Assembly: GCF_000234665.1 (NCBI RefSeq)
Contig: NC_018329.1
Coordinates: 62,001 to 126,000 of the forward strand
Reading direction: 5' to 3'
Source: Leishmania mexicana MHOM/GT/2001/U1103
Lineage: Eukaryota; Euglenozoa; Kinetoplastea; Trypanosomatida; Trypanosomatidae
Length of the DNA: 64,000 nt
Of the stretch, positions 49,076 through 58,902 are shown one piece after another. Each line of letters begins with the position of its first letter. The first letter of the stretch is position 1. A model generated the notes under the pieces. It saw only the letters and a program-made list of their open reading frames with translations, was not told where the DNA came from and searched no databases. The translations under genes were made by a program, and so were the position numbers.

Positions 49076-49450
49076 TTACTCATTGCCTTCATATCGCCAC
49101 CAGCTCAGGCGTTTTTCTGTTGGCCAATCCCGCAACTGCTCATATTCGCGCTGCGACAGCTCGGCGAACCGGTGATGGGTGTAGTCCTTCCCGTCGACAC
49201 ACCGGCCCCACAGTCCCACACGGGCCGACGGAACCTGGTCAAAATTCACGGTAACAGACGTGATGCCGCACCGCTTGCAGAGGCGGTACCGTCGTTCGCG
49301 ATCAAAGTCCTTACGCATGTGCTTCTGGTTCTCCAGCCGGAAGGTGTCCTTCATGCGCTTGCTCAACACGACGCCATTGCTGCGGTTCAGCGCACCGAAC
49401 TTGGTGAAGGAGTAGAGCGAGTTGGGCCCAAACACATTGGCGCGGGACAT
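49076..49450 (-). CDS. Small basic CxxC protein, unknown function (124 aa)
   Basis: From ATG 49450. Very basic N-terminal two-thirds (FTKFGALNRSNGVVLSKRMK, RLENQKHMRKDFDRERRYR) with a CKRCG pair near residue 58 and a single further Cys near 83. Tryptophan-rich acidic end (LRDWPTEKRLSWWRYEGNE). There is no signal peptide or membrane segment. The composition, small size and N-terminus that could serve as a mitochondrial presequence would fit a mitochondrial (possibly mitoribosomal) protein, but that is inference; no family was recognised. The frame is densely and evenly coding in character and the start fits the homologous-looking body. Confidence 0.65.
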   Translation of the reverse strand: MSRANVFGPNSLYSFTKFGALNRSNGVVLSKRMKDTFRLENQKHMRKDFDRERRYRLCKRCGITSVTVNFDQVPSARVGLWGRCVDGKDYTHHRFAELSQREYEQLRDWPTEKRLSWWRYEGNE

Positions 49451-50581
49451 TGTTGAGTGTTGCCGGTGCACACGCACACGATGACCGTACGACTAGAACG
49501 ATGCGCGGCAAGACAGCTGGGCGGAGGTGAAAGCGTGCACTTTGTGTGTGTGTGTGTGTGTGTGCGTGCGTGGGCAGTGTACGAGTGGGTGAGTGGGCAC
49601 TCGCAGTTAGAGAAGACACATTGGCTATCGGCGGGCACAGGACACGCACGGAAGGGCAATCAAGCCGGGTAGCTTTTCCTGTTATCGAAGCACAGAAAAG
49701 ATGGCAGAGGAACGGATGCGAGAGTGTGTCGATGGGAGGCGGCCACATCGGAAACACAAGATGAGTGGGTGTTACGCTGAGAGGCCCAGACCGTGCACAT
49801 CCGACTTTGAACTTCTGTGCCCCGCCGCGGTGTGTCGGGCTTTACGGCATGCCCGAGGAGGAAAGGGGGCAGCATGCGGCTCCGCTCTTACGCCTGCCGC
49901 GCCACAGCGGTCTGCTGCCGAGCCCTTCTTTCGTTTCTTTTCGTTCTCGGTTACGTTGTTACACGATACGGCAGCTTACGAGAGACAACAAAAACAAAAG
50001 GAAGGGAACAGTCCCCACAGAGGAGAGGGTGCGGCGATCGCGTGAGGGGTTCCGCAGGCGCCGCTTCATGAAATGGCGGCTGTGCGTGTGCGTTTCTTTC
50101 GTTTTGTGTGTTCACTGACGTGAGCATGAGCAGCCGCACACTCGCAATCCGTTGCCCCATTGAGGGAGAACGCAAGGCCAGTAGCAGCAAGCAAACGGAG
50201 ACGGCGCACACACACACAGAGAGAGACAGAGAGACAGAGCCACTCCTCCCTCCTGCACATACGCACACACAGACGAACGAAAGGCCAACACTCCGGCGTT
50301 GGCGCCGGACACCATCAGCGCAGTTCACGACTGCAAGAGGTAAGCAGCAGCAGCAGCAGCGGCATGACGGATCCCCCTTCAGGAGGTCCATGAGGCAACA
50401 GCACATCCACGCAAGCGCGGCACACGCCAACGCAGTCAAGGTGGAGAAAGAAGGGGGAACACGACGGCCGCGCTGCGCACATACACACCAAGACAACACA
50501 CGACAAACGGGGGACGCATGCACCCATGGCAGTGTCCTTCCCTACCTCGTCCCACCCACCGACCATTACCTCATCTGACGC
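49451..50581. other. Intergenic spacer between Fcf2 and 124-aa CxxC gene
   Basis: About 1.13 kb. GT microsatellite at 49543-49564 and an AGC repeat at 50343-50361 (GCT in the transcript). No supportable gene. Confidence 0.7.
49543..49564. repeat. GT microsatellite
   Basis: TG dinucleotide run of about 22 bases on the plus strand, about 95 bases upstream of the ATG at 49450. Confidence 0.85.
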
Positions 50582-51121
50582 CTAGAACACGTCGTGCTTG
50601 GACTTGCGCTTCGAGACGCGCTTCTCCTTCGCCTTGGCCGCCTCGACCGCCGCCTTCTTCGCTGCGGCCGCCTTCGACTTTTGATTCGCCTTCGTGTTGC
50701 GCTTGATACGTGTAGCGACCACCCCTTCGAACTGCGGATTCTCTTCAATCCACTCATCCGCGAAAGACTTGTAGCGTCGACGTTTGTTGCGCCCCACATC
50801 GGCAAAGTATCCGAACTCCATGAACTCGCTCTCCCCTACGCCGGCTGCCTTCTTGGGTGCCTGGTGCTGACGCTCTGGGTCCACAAAGTTGCGGTACTTG
50901 AGTAGCTCAATCTCTTGCTTCTGGTCCTCGCTGAGCGGCTTCTTCTTCATGCCGTACCACTGCGACAGCGTGTTCTTCTGCTCACGGCGCTTCTCTCGAA
51001 CAGCGTCCTTGCGGTCTTGGATGCCCTGCACCCTGTTGCGCCCACCGTAGAAGTCGCCAGAGGTCGTGACCGCCTTGGCCATCATGTCGGCCACACTGTC
51101 GCTGCTGCCGCTGGCCGGCAT
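50582..51121 (-). CDS. FCF2: Fcf2-domain pre-rRNA processing protein
   Basis: A 179-aa protein from ATG 51121. The central region matches the Fcf2 (DNTTIP2/TdIF2 C-terminal) domain: LSQWYGMKKKPLSEDQKQEI (as WFDMPRTDLTPELKRDL), ELLKYRNFVDPERQ (as ALKMRDVLDPKRHY), FMEFGYFADVGRNKRR (as YCQVGTIIEGPTEFYSSR) and RYKSFADEWIEENPQ (as RRKTFVEEVLATEE). The C-terminus is a Lys/Ala-rich basic tail. Yeast Fcf2 is a nucleolar small-subunit processome factor needed for early 35S pre-rRNA cleavages and interacts with Fcf1. A short predicted leader (14 bases) precedes the ATG. Confidence 0.92.
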   Translation of the reverse strand: MPASGSSDSVADMMAKAVTTSGDFYGGRNRVQGIQDRKDAVREKRREQKNTLSQWYGMKKKPLSEDQKQEIELLKYRNFVDPERQHQAPKKAAGVGESEFMEFGYFADVGRNKRRRYKSFADEWIEENPQFEGVVATRIKRNTKANQKSKAAAAKKAAVEAAKAKEKRVSKRKSKHDVF

Positions 51122-52006
51122 GGGCTGCAGACAAACTGAGACAAAAAAGGAAGACTACGAGTAGTGCTCTGGTTGAGCGCCGTGCTTGCAGCTGTTTCCG
51201 TGATGGCCAACGTGGGCAGCGCGAGCGCCTCGATGCTTGTTGCTGCAGGAGTTGGTGGTGGTGGTAGGTGAGCAAAAGGAAGGCAGAAGATGATCGAAAC
51301 ATCGGTCGCAGGGAGGTCATGAAGACATCATCATCATCAGAGTAAACCGCGAGGAAGGAAGGCGGAATACAAAAGGAGGTGCCGTACGACATCGCTGCCG
51401 GTCACGTACGCCTCCACCTGCGAAACCAGCGAGAGGACGCTTGCGGCACCTTCATAATATACTACAAGACACAGACGCCAGCGCTGTCGCCCACGGCACA
51501 CCACTCGCATACGCGGAACTCCACTCCCCCCTTTCTGCCTGATTGGGGAGAGCAGGGAGACGGAAAACGGGCACAGCAAGTTCACGACCACTCACGGGCG
51601 CACCCCTTTCTTCGACAATGCACCTCACTGCCTGCTTCCTGGAAGACGTCACGCGGGCGCCAGCACGCTGGTGTCAGGCGCTGCACGCCACGACAACGTT
51701 CTCGTGTATGCGTATGTGTGTGTGTGTATGTTTGCCACATCACCACGAGCCGCACGTCGCAACCACAAAAAAAGCTGTAGGAAAAACAGAGACAGCAGAA
51801 GACACCCGCGCCTGGGGATGAGAGAGGCGGAGGCACCACACAGACGCCTTGGAGGGAGCCGAGACACGCGCCGCACACGCACACGGGCGATAGAGTCGGT
51901 GGGACATCCATCGTATGCGCATCCGCTACGGCGTCTCGCTCTCCCCCGTTTCCGTGCGGTAGAGAGACACGTATTAAGAAGAAGGCCGTCTTTCACAGCC
52001 GACACC
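51122..52006. other. Intergenic spacer between 832-aa coiled-coil gene and Fcf2
   Basis: About 0.89 kb. The left end carries the predicted Fcf2 splice acceptor. A CAT repeat lies at about 51328-51340 and a GT run near 51715-51728. No gene. Confidence 0.7.
51136..51156 (-). promoter_or_regulatory. Predicted trans-splice acceptor for Fcf2
   Basis: The transcript strand reads CTTCC, T6, GTCTCAG. The AG at 51137-51136 gives a 14-base 5' UTR before ATG 51121. A second CAG at 51126-51125 is only three bases from the ATG. Confidence 0.6.
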
Positions 52007-54505
52007 TCACCGCAACTGCCGCGTTGCCTCCTGCAGCCGCTCCTCGAGCTCCAACTTCGCTTGCAACGTCTCCTGCAGAAGACACTGCAGGGAGCGTAGT
52101 CGACCCTCATCACCACCACGCGACACCGCTGCAGGGGTCAGCACGCCAGCCGCCAACAGCTGGTTCATCGTGGAGGCGTTTCGCTTGAGCTCGGCTTTCA
52201 GCGCGGCGCACCGCCGCTGCAGGTCTTCGATCACTGTCGTCAGCTTCCACTTCTCTTCCTGCATCGTGGTCAGCCGGTCAAGTAGCGCCTCGTTCTCCAC
52301 CTGCACCGCCTCCCAGGTGGACATGTGCTCCGGGTTGTAGCGCCGTTCAATGTCGGTGATCTGGCGTGAAGACGGCATGACGAGGGGTTGCGTCGACGGG
52401 AGCGGGTCGTCGGTGTCGAAGTCACCGAGAGAGGCCGCGGGAGGACCGTCTTCGCCGTCACTGCGACAAACCCACGCCGCCGATGTGTCTCGCCAGGTGC
52501 CCGAGAGGGAGGGCCGGTGCGACGTTGTTGTCGGTGCAGTGGGGGCGTTGCTCAATGGCACCACCGCGGATGACGGTAACAAGCGCTGCACCTCCTCGAG
52601 CAGTCTGGTCTTCTCGCTCAGCCCGTCCTGAGACACAGTGAGCGCCTGGCGCAGCTCTTTGTTGAGGGCTAGCAACTGCTGCATCTCAGCCTTCCGCTGC
52701 GCCTCCAGCAGAGCCACGCGTTGTTCAAAGGTGTACTTGAACTCCTTGAGTTGCCGCTCTCGGTCCAAAAGCACAGCTGTGTCTGCGGCGGCCCCCAAAA
52801 CCGGACTAGCGGACACAGAGGACGACGGCAGAGCGACACGGAGAGCCGTCACGGTGGTGTCCTCCATGTGCGACGACGTCGATGACGATGCCGCAACGAC
52901 AGTCGGTGTGGCCGGCTCCGGTGCCACTTTGGGGCACTCATTTGCGGTCGCGAGGGTCGTAGCATTGTCGCGATCACCGCGTTGCGTGGCGGAGTGTAGG
53001 CACTGCTTCCACACCACCTCTCGAACCTGGCAGGATAGCACGCGCTTCAGCAACTGCTTCGCTGCCGCTTCGTTCACACGTGCTCGCCGAGACAAGGTGA
53101 GCAGCTGCCGCTCCCACTCCGTCTTTTCCCGCTGGTACTGGTCGGTGCGGTCGCGCAAGGCGATGCGCAGGCGGTTTGCATCTCGCTCCAGTTGCCGGAG
53201 TCGCTCATCTTCTTCCTTGCGCGAGATTGCCCGCTCCAGCTCCAGCTCGCTCTCATTCACCTGTCGGCGGTACAGCAGCGCTGACGCCTTCAGCTCAGCG
53301 TTCTCCTTCTGGAGGACCTGCGCCACCTCCTCCGCCTTCGCTCGCCGCGCCGCCTGCTTCTTCGCGTCGCGCGTCAGCCTGTCGGTCATGGCATGCAGGT
53401 CGTTGATTTGCTTTTCCAGCGCCTCCTTCTGGTACGCCTCGCTGGCTGTGAGTCGTGGTGCCGCTGCTGCATGGCGTGGTGCCGGGTGGGCCGCAGCCTC
53501 TATCGAGCTTGTCAAGAGGCGCTGCAGCTGACCCTCCAGGTGCGCGTTTTTCTCCTGCAAGAACGCCTTCTCGCGCGTCATGGTGGACATCGCTTCCCGC
53601 AGTTGTGTCAGAGCGTACGCGGCGCTCTCGTGCCGCAGGCGTGCCGCGCGCACCTCCGTCTCGCGCTCTCCCAAGCGCGTCTGCATATCTGCAAGTTGAT
53701 GCGCCGGAGAAACCGGCGTGTTGCCGGCCTGTGGCGGTGACAGGGAGGAAGTGCTCACATCCGCGAGAAGCACTTTGCGAAGTTCGGCTAGCTCCGCCAG
53801 GGCAGCCTCGAGCCGCTCCCTCTCCATGGCCAATGCACTCTGCGTGGTGCTCAGCTCACTTTGAGTGCTAGTCAGCAGACCTTGCGCAGCATCCAACGCA
53901 ACGGCCCTGACTCGCAGCTCCGCAACCTCTTCGGAGAAGGGGGTAGTTGCCCGCGCACCGCTCCACGTCACCGTCGACGGCTCGGCGGCCACAACCACGG
54001 CGCGCACAGCAGTGGCGGTTGTTGGAGTCGTACCTGTCACACCCACCGCCTTGCCGGTCAGAGCCGTGCCGCGCACTACCCGGCCGGCAACGACGACGGC
54101 GGGAGGCGAGCTGGCGTCAGCAGAGGAGCGGGCTTTTGAGTCAGAAGGCGGCGGCGGCGGTGTCAACGTTGTCAGAGAACTCTCAGTGAGTGGGGAGCTC
54201 AACTTGGCAGCGCCGTCTGCAGCAGCAGCCAAGAGGGCATCATACCGATCCTCTGCATGTGTTCCGGCACTGCTTGCCATCAGTCGACTCGTCTCCGTGT
54301 GCACGCGCTCGAGGCAGCGCGTCAGGTGAGCGCAACGCTCGTGCTGCTGCTCCAGGCACTGGATCAGCTCCGGCACGGTCGGCGGGAGCTGAACGATAGT
54401 GCTTGTGTACGACGCGGCCTCATCCTCCGTGGTGGGCGGGGTCGTTGGTGGCGCAGAAGCAGCAGCACCCTGCGCGGAGGAGCAGGTGGACGCCAGCGTT
54501 GACAT
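52007..54505 (-). CDS. Coiled-coil protein, function unknown (832 aa)
   Basis: From ATG 54505, chosen over the longer frame because the extra upstream part is TH-repeat and pyrimidine-derived UTR. Residues 30-60 form one helix (VPELIQCLEQQHERCAHL), then a Ser/Thr/Pro/Ala-rich linker (about 65-180). Long heptad coiled coil runs from about 185 to 530 (LAMERERLEAALAELAELR, EKQINDLHAMTDRLTRDAKK, QLERDANRLRIALRDRTDQY). Another helix near 605-650 and a final coiled coil (about 735-832: LQRRCAALKAELKRN, QAKLELEERLQEATRQLR) end the protein. It has no enzymatic signature. A cytoskeletal or basal-body scaffold is plausible by composition only. No orthologue was recognised. Confidence 0.83.
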   Translation of the reverse strand: MSTLASTCSSAQGAAASAPPTTPPTTEDEAASYTSTIVQLPPTVPELIQCLEQQHERCAHLTRCLERVHTETSRLMASSAGTHAEDRYDALLAAAADGAAKLSSPLTESSLTTLTPPPPPSDSKARSSADASSPPAVVVAGRVVRGTALTGKAVGVTGTTPTTATAVRAVVVAAEPSTVTWSGARATTPFSEEVAELRVRAVALDAAQGLLTSTQSELSTTQSALAMERERLEAALAELAELRKVLLADVSTSSLSPPQAGNTPVSPAHQLADMQTRLGERETEVRAARLRHESAAYALTQLREAMSTMTREKAFLQEKNAHLEGQLQRLLTSSIEAAAHPAPRHAAAAPRLTASEAYQKEALEKQINDLHAMTDRLTRDAKKQAARRAKAEEVAQVLQKENAELKASALLYRRQVNESELELERAISRKEEDERLRQLERDANRLRIALRDRTDQYQREKTEWERQLLTLSRRARVNEAAAKQLLKRVLSCQVREVVWKQCLHSATQRGDRDNATTLATANECPKVAPEPATPTVVAASSSTSSHMEDTTVTALRVALPSSSVSASPVLGAAADTAVLLDRERQLKEFKYTFEQRVALLEAQRKAEMQQLLALNKELRQALTVSQDGLSEKTRLLEEVQRLLPSSAVVPLSNAPTAPTTTSHRPSLSGTWRDTSAAWVCRSDGEDGPPAASLGDFDTDDPLPSTQPLVMPSSRQITDIERRYNPEHMSTWEAVQVENEALLDRLTTMQEEKWKLTTVIEDLQRRCAALKAELKRNASTMNQLLAAGVLTPAAVSRGGDEGRLRSLQCLLQETLQAKLELEERLQEATRQLR

Positions 54506-55706
54506 GGCCAAGCCTATCCTAACGATGCGCCAGAGAGAGGGAGACAACGCAGCGGGGCAAAGAGCACAAAAAAAAACAAATCGCAGCACGAATGCGTGCG
54601 CAGTCTCAGCGCATGCGGGGTGCAGCAGCTTTGTCGATCTCGCACGCCCCTCCTCCCCCACAAAAACAAAATCAAAAGGGGCGCCGTGCCGTTGTGTGTT
54701 CGTGTGTGTGTGTGTGCGTTGTGCTCTTGCCACTCGACGGCATAATGATGCCCGACGTGGTGCGTCCACCGGCCTCTGCCACGCCAAGCGGCGTATGGCA
54801 AAACTTGGCGAAGAAGAATGCGAAACGTCAGCACAGGTGTGTGTGTGGGTGTGTGCACATGGATGTGGCCAGTGCTGTGAGAAGAGAAGATGGGCTAGTG
54901 ATGAAGGGCAAGGGCATGGACGTGGGCGTGAGCGTCAGAATGCTCAGTTCAAAAGAAAACCGTGACAGGCAGAACAGGGAGAGGGAGAACCCCCCCCTCG
55001 TCCTGCAGCGGCTCGTATCACCAACAGAATGGGCCGAGTGTGTGCTGTGCTCACCCGCGCCAAAAGGAAGAGGACGCGGTGAGGAGCGCACAGAAAAGCA
55101 CGACAACCTACGCACGATGGCGCAAAAGCAAGCGATGTACACATCGACACAGCTGCAACAGGTGCGAAAGTAGACACGATAACCAATAGAAGTGTTGGTG
55201 GTGGAGCAGCCGCAGCAAGAAGATGGCAACCCCGTCACAGGTCAGCATAGGGGGAGGGGGGTTGGGGAGAGCAGCTGAGTAAGGATGAGAGAAGCGAGGC
55301 ACCCAACACTCGTGCGCCCCCGAAGTGCGCTTCTCCGTGAGGCGGCTTGAGAGGTGCGTCGATGCCGGTCAACCTTCGCGCTAACACAGTCAAAACAGAA
55401 AGAATCCCTCTCTCTTCTCCTGGGGCTTGACGCCTGTGTCGGAGTTCGCGCGTCGCTCAGCTTCGGCACATACACTGACACACTCGTCGCGTCCTCCTCC
55501 CTCGACACACACACAGAGGCGAGAGAACGGAAGGTGCGGGCTGAAGATGCAGCGAGATGCTACCCGTTTCGGCCAGCCTACGCGCGCCTATGATACCTCT
55601 GCACGTTCGTGCACACCACGTTTCCGTGCAGACGTGCGTGGGAGTGAAAGTGAACACACAGGGGAGGGAATGCTAACGCCACTCAATGGACAGCCGCGCA
55701 GCATGG
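54506..55706. other. Intergenic spacer between CSN7 and 832-aa coiled-coil gene
   Basis: About 1.2 kb. A run of A on the plus strand (54568-54577) with nearby purines gives a T/C-rich tract in the transcript that could direct splicing. GT run at about 54696-54716. No gene. Confidence 0.7.
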
Positions 55707-56312
55707 TCAGCTTGCCTGGATATCACGCAGGTGTGCCTCGGCATAAGCGGTCCACTGCGCCACGCGCTCCTTCAGCTTTGCCATGTCGTCTGGCATCACG
55801 TTGCGGCTCTCGTACGAGTACACGCGCACCTGCCGCTCTCGTTCGTTGAGCCGGGCCACGCACAGTCGCTGCTGCACCGCATGCAACACCGTGCGCTGCA
55901 CCGACACGGTGTCCTGAACCCCAAGCGCCTGCTCAACATCACCGTACGAGAGGCACATGCCGTCGGGTGTCAGTGCGTGCTGGCTACATAAGGTGAGAAA
56001 CGAAAGTAGCTCTAACTTTGTCATCAGTTCCGGCTGTTGGGCGAGGAGGGCCTTGACACCGTCGGACGTCGCATCGACGTCGACCACAGTGTTGAAGGTA
56101 AGCAGCTTCAGCAACGCGATCGTGTCCGAAGTGTGCGCCGGTACTGCCGTCGCGTTGTGCCGCCTCATGTACGTCTGAAGCGCACTCAGGAGGGTCCCGT
56201 AGAAGAAGACGGAGGCATCCGCGAGGCCTGACTGCACTGCAGCAACGGCATCTGCCGCCGTCGCTGCCTGCTGCACTCTGGCCACGTAGAGCGCTCCACT
56301 TAGTGAGCTCAT
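55707..56312 (-). CDS. CSN7: COP9 signalosome subunit 7 (CSN7), PCI-domain protein
   Basis: A 201-aa protein from ATG 56312. DTIALLKLLTFNTVVDVDA matches the CSN7 ALLKLLxxFLYGTYxDY-type start. LMTKLELLSFLTLCSQHALT leads into the winged-helix half of the PCI domain. LSYGDVEQALGVQDTVSVQR (as IPYxxLLxxLxixNvRELED), VLHAVQQRLCVARLNERERQ (as LIIEAIYxdIIxGKLDQxxx) and VRVYSYESRNVMPDDM (as LEVDxxIGRDI) complete it, followed by an LKERVAQWTAYAEAHL helix. CSN7 is a scaffold subunit of the COP9 signalosome, which removes Nedd8 from cullin-RING ligases. The protein is slightly shorter than animal CSN7. An unusually short 5' leader is predicted. Confidence 0.85.
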   Translation of the reverse strand: MSSLSGALYVARVQQAATAADAVAAVQSGLADASVFFYGTLLSALQTYMRRHNATAVPAHTSDTIALLKLLTFNTVVDVDATSDGVKALLAQQPELMTKLELLSFLTLCSQHALTPDGMCLSYGDVEQALGVQDTVSVQRTVLHAVQQRLCVARLNERERQVRVYSYESRNVMPDDMAKLKERVAQWTAYAEAHLRDIQAS

Positions 56313-57186
56313 CTGCGCTGAGAGGGGGAGGAGAGAGGAGCGGATGGGAGAAGAGAGAAGAGAGTTAGGCACCCCGTTGCGAGAGCGGCAGCGACGCAGG
56401 AGAGAGAAAAGAAGCCCCCACTAGCATCCGCTGAAGCGTCTCCTGCGCCTTGTCGGACGCGTGTAGGCCTCAACTCCCTCCCCCGCCCGTCTCTCCGTCG
56501 CATCCGGCAGGCACCGCTATGGTCCACTCAAGGCGATGGATATCGGGGACGCCGGCGGTGCGGCACACATGCACATCTCGTCATGCCGAGTGACGCTAGC
56601 GGGGTGCGATGGGAAGGGGGGGTCAAACGGTGAAGACGATAAAAGGAGAGAGATGGTGGTGAGAGCGCGAGGTAGGGATCTTGCTCTCGGTGGTCGTGGT
56701 GGTGTTCATTGTCATGTTGGAGGTAGCGGCGGTGCTTCACCAAGGGAGGTCCGATCAGGCATGTGTCGCCACATCCACGCCCAGACACGTGCACACCTGA
56801 AGACCGACATCCACAGAAGAGATGAGCCAGGCGAAGAAAGAAAAAAGGGGCAGTAAAAGTGCAGACAAGGCCAGCGCAAAGATCGAGAAGACGGGCGCTG
56901 AGCGGGTCACTCATGTCCTCTCTCCCTCGCCGTGCTGTCCGCAGGCTTCTTGAGAGCAACTGTGAAGTACCAGATGGGATGTGGAAGGATGCAGTGGTGC
57001 ATTCTCCCCGCAGCAGGAGCAGTCGCGGACTTCGTGGATCGCCCCTCTCAAAAGGGGGAAAGCGGACACACGCGCCTGCGTTTAGCGGAGGGCAGCGCCC
57101 AGATGACGTCGTGACGGGCGTGTCTGTGAGACAAGCAATGAAACACTCCCCTGTGTGTGTGTGCTGGTGCGCGCAGCCCGCGGGAC
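56313..57186. other. Intergenic spacer between 100-aa protein gene and CSN7
   Basis: About 0.87 kb. The left end is the CSN7 pyrimidine tract. A 220-codon minus-strand frame covering 56528-57190 starts inside the 100-aa gene and has no protein-like character; it is treated as UTR. No other gene. Confidence 0.65.
56318..56368 (-). promoter_or_regulatory. Predicted trans-splice acceptor for CSN7
   Basis: About 49 bases of nearly pure C/T on the transcript strand (56320-56368) end in CTCTCAG, with AG at 56319-56318. Only five bases (CGCAG) then precede ATG 56312. It is one of the clearest acceptor signals in the window. Confidence 0.7.
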
Positions 57187-57489
57187 TCACCGTCCCTCAG
57201 GTGGCTTAGGGCCGTTACCGACAGTCCCCGCCTGCCCGCCCGCTGCCGACACTGACTGCTGCGGTTTTGGCACTGCGTCACGGTTGAGGTAGGCACGCAT
57301 TATATTGCAGCTGGAGCGGATGTCGTTGGAGACCTCACGGGCAGCGGCGCCGAGCCACAGCCCGAGCTTCTCCCCGGTCAACTCGCGCTCCATGCGAGCA
57401 GCCTTCGCCGCCGCGCGCTGCACCAGAGGCGTATTCGATGCCTCCGAGAGGAGGGTCTTGTAGACCAGATTCTTTAAGAAGGCTTTCAT
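57187..57489 (-). CDS. Small conserved-looking protein, unknown function (100 aa)
   Basis: From ATG 57489. The N-terminal 60 residues form an amphipathic, basic helix-rich stretch (MKAFLKNLVYKTLLSEASNT, then QRAAAKAARMERELTGEKLG) which could act as a mitochondrial targeting sequence. Residues 53-80 (LWLGAAAREVSNDIRSSCNI) continue helical. The last 25 residues are Pro/Gly/Gln-rich and disordered. There are no cysteine pairs or catalytic motifs. A good polypyrimidine-CAG signal lies 273 bases upstream. The family was not recognised. Confidence 0.6.
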   Translation of the reverse strand: MKAFLKNLVYKTLLSEASNTPLVQRAAAKAARMERELTGEKLGLWLGAAAREVSNDIRSSCNIMRAYLNRDAVPKPQQSVSAAGGQAGTVGNGPKPPEGR

Positions 57490-57762
57490 CGTGTGACGTG
57501 GTGTGCTAATTGTGTTAAAGCCGCGGCTGTCCCGTGGCGTGTGCTCTTCTCCACTCGCACACGGCAGGGAGGGTCGTGCGAGTGGAGGCAAGGATGTCGA
57601 CTACGGCAGATACTTTTCGGGGGTGCGCGCCTCTGCAAACTCGGTGCTCAGCGCACTGCTCCGTGCGTTGTGTGGCGCGGGAGAGTGGTAGGGTGGCGCC
57701 GAACGTGCCAGACACGCCGACACGGTGACGGTTGTAAAGAAGCAAGAAGGGAAGAGCGCGAG

Positions 57763-57782
57763 CTGGAGAGAGAGGGAGAGAA
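57763..57782 (-). promoter_or_regulatory. Predicted trans-splice acceptor for the 100-aa protein gene
   Basis: On the transcript strand CTCTCCCTCTCTCTCCAG ends with AG at 57764-57763. This would give a 5' UTR of about 273 bases before ATG 57489. Confidence 0.55.
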
Positions 57783-58141
57783 CGGGTGCTGTATTCACCA
57801 ATGGAGACGCTCACACAGGAGAAAGAACGGTGCGCTAACATAGAGCCTCGGTGCGTTGGTCATTATAGGAATGCGATGGCAACGAGCAAGGCAGTCGATA
57901 GTGGGCACCATGCCGCACACCTATATAGACATATACAGATCACCACCCCGTTACTTCAACGGCGGCTGCCGCAACAGCGTGCCACCGTCGAGCTCAAGTG
58001 CATGCATCGCGCCCTCAGCCCACTCGGAGATGGGTCTGAGAACAGCCACGCACACACGCTAAAAGAGGCAGGTGATTACGACCAGCGAGGCGGACAGCGC
58101 CAGAGAACACGAAACACAATGCGCAGGCACACGGGTACGTG

Positions 58142-58162
58142 CACACACACACACACACACAC
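58142..58162. repeat. CA microsatellite
   Basis: CA dinucleotide run of about 21 bases on the plus strand (TG in the transcript), midway in the DENR to 100-aa gene spacer. Confidence 0.85.
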
Positions 58163-58902
58163 AGACGCACAAGCTCGAGCTCAGGGGTGACGTATGACAT
58201 CCCATGCGCAGTCGCTGGTTGCGCATGCAAATGGGTGAGCGCCACCTCACTGGTCGTCTTCTCGGCGAGTCGAGCGCGGAATCCGTGTTAGTGCTGACGC
58301 CGCGCAGCCGCTCCTCCCTCCGGCGTGCCCTCCCAAGGTCATTCTTGAATGGGGTGCTCCCCCTCCCCCCGCGGCGACGACGGTGCAGTTCGAGTCACGC
58401 ACGCCGGCACACACAGACACAGAGCATGTGCGAGAGACGCAGCGTCGGGTGCAGCGGCACTGCAGCACACGATGGCAACATGCCCCACTTCACGTGCGCG
58501 GGGGTACATCGCAGAAAAAAACGTCTGCGAGGAGTTGCAGGCCGGAAAGAGGGGAGAAATCGGCGGCGAACTTTTCAGCTTAGGGCACACAGTCGTGCCC
58601 GCGACAGACACGCACAACAGCAATCACGTATCACTGTCCGGCTACGCCAAGACGCAGAGGCTGAGAGAAAAACAACGTACGATTGCCTTGAAAGGGTCGT
58701 GACGTGGGTTGCCTTGCGCTCCACTCACGCCCGTGCCTTGACACGCACCACAAAAGCCGGTGCCTCGTCGCTCTCTTCCTGCACTCCGCCGCAGCTGTGA
58801 CCCGTGGGACATCACCACCACACAAACATCAAAACGGTTACGACCGAAGCGGAGACGCAAAAACGAGGTGGCAACGCTGCGGTGGCAAGAGCATCGCCAG
58901 CA

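Larger units (their letters stand above)
57490..58902. other. Intergenic spacer between DENR and 100-aa protein gene
   Basis: About 1.4 kb. A predicted splice acceptor at 57763-57764 and a CA microsatellite at 58142-58162. No supportable gene. Confidence 0.7.

Noticed and set aside
56528..57190. 220-codon minus-strand frame between CSN7 and the 100-aa gene
   Set aside because: Starts within the 100-aa coding sequence and reads pyrimidine-rich UTR (FTAPFFFLRL, then HHDHRE); no protein-like pattern.
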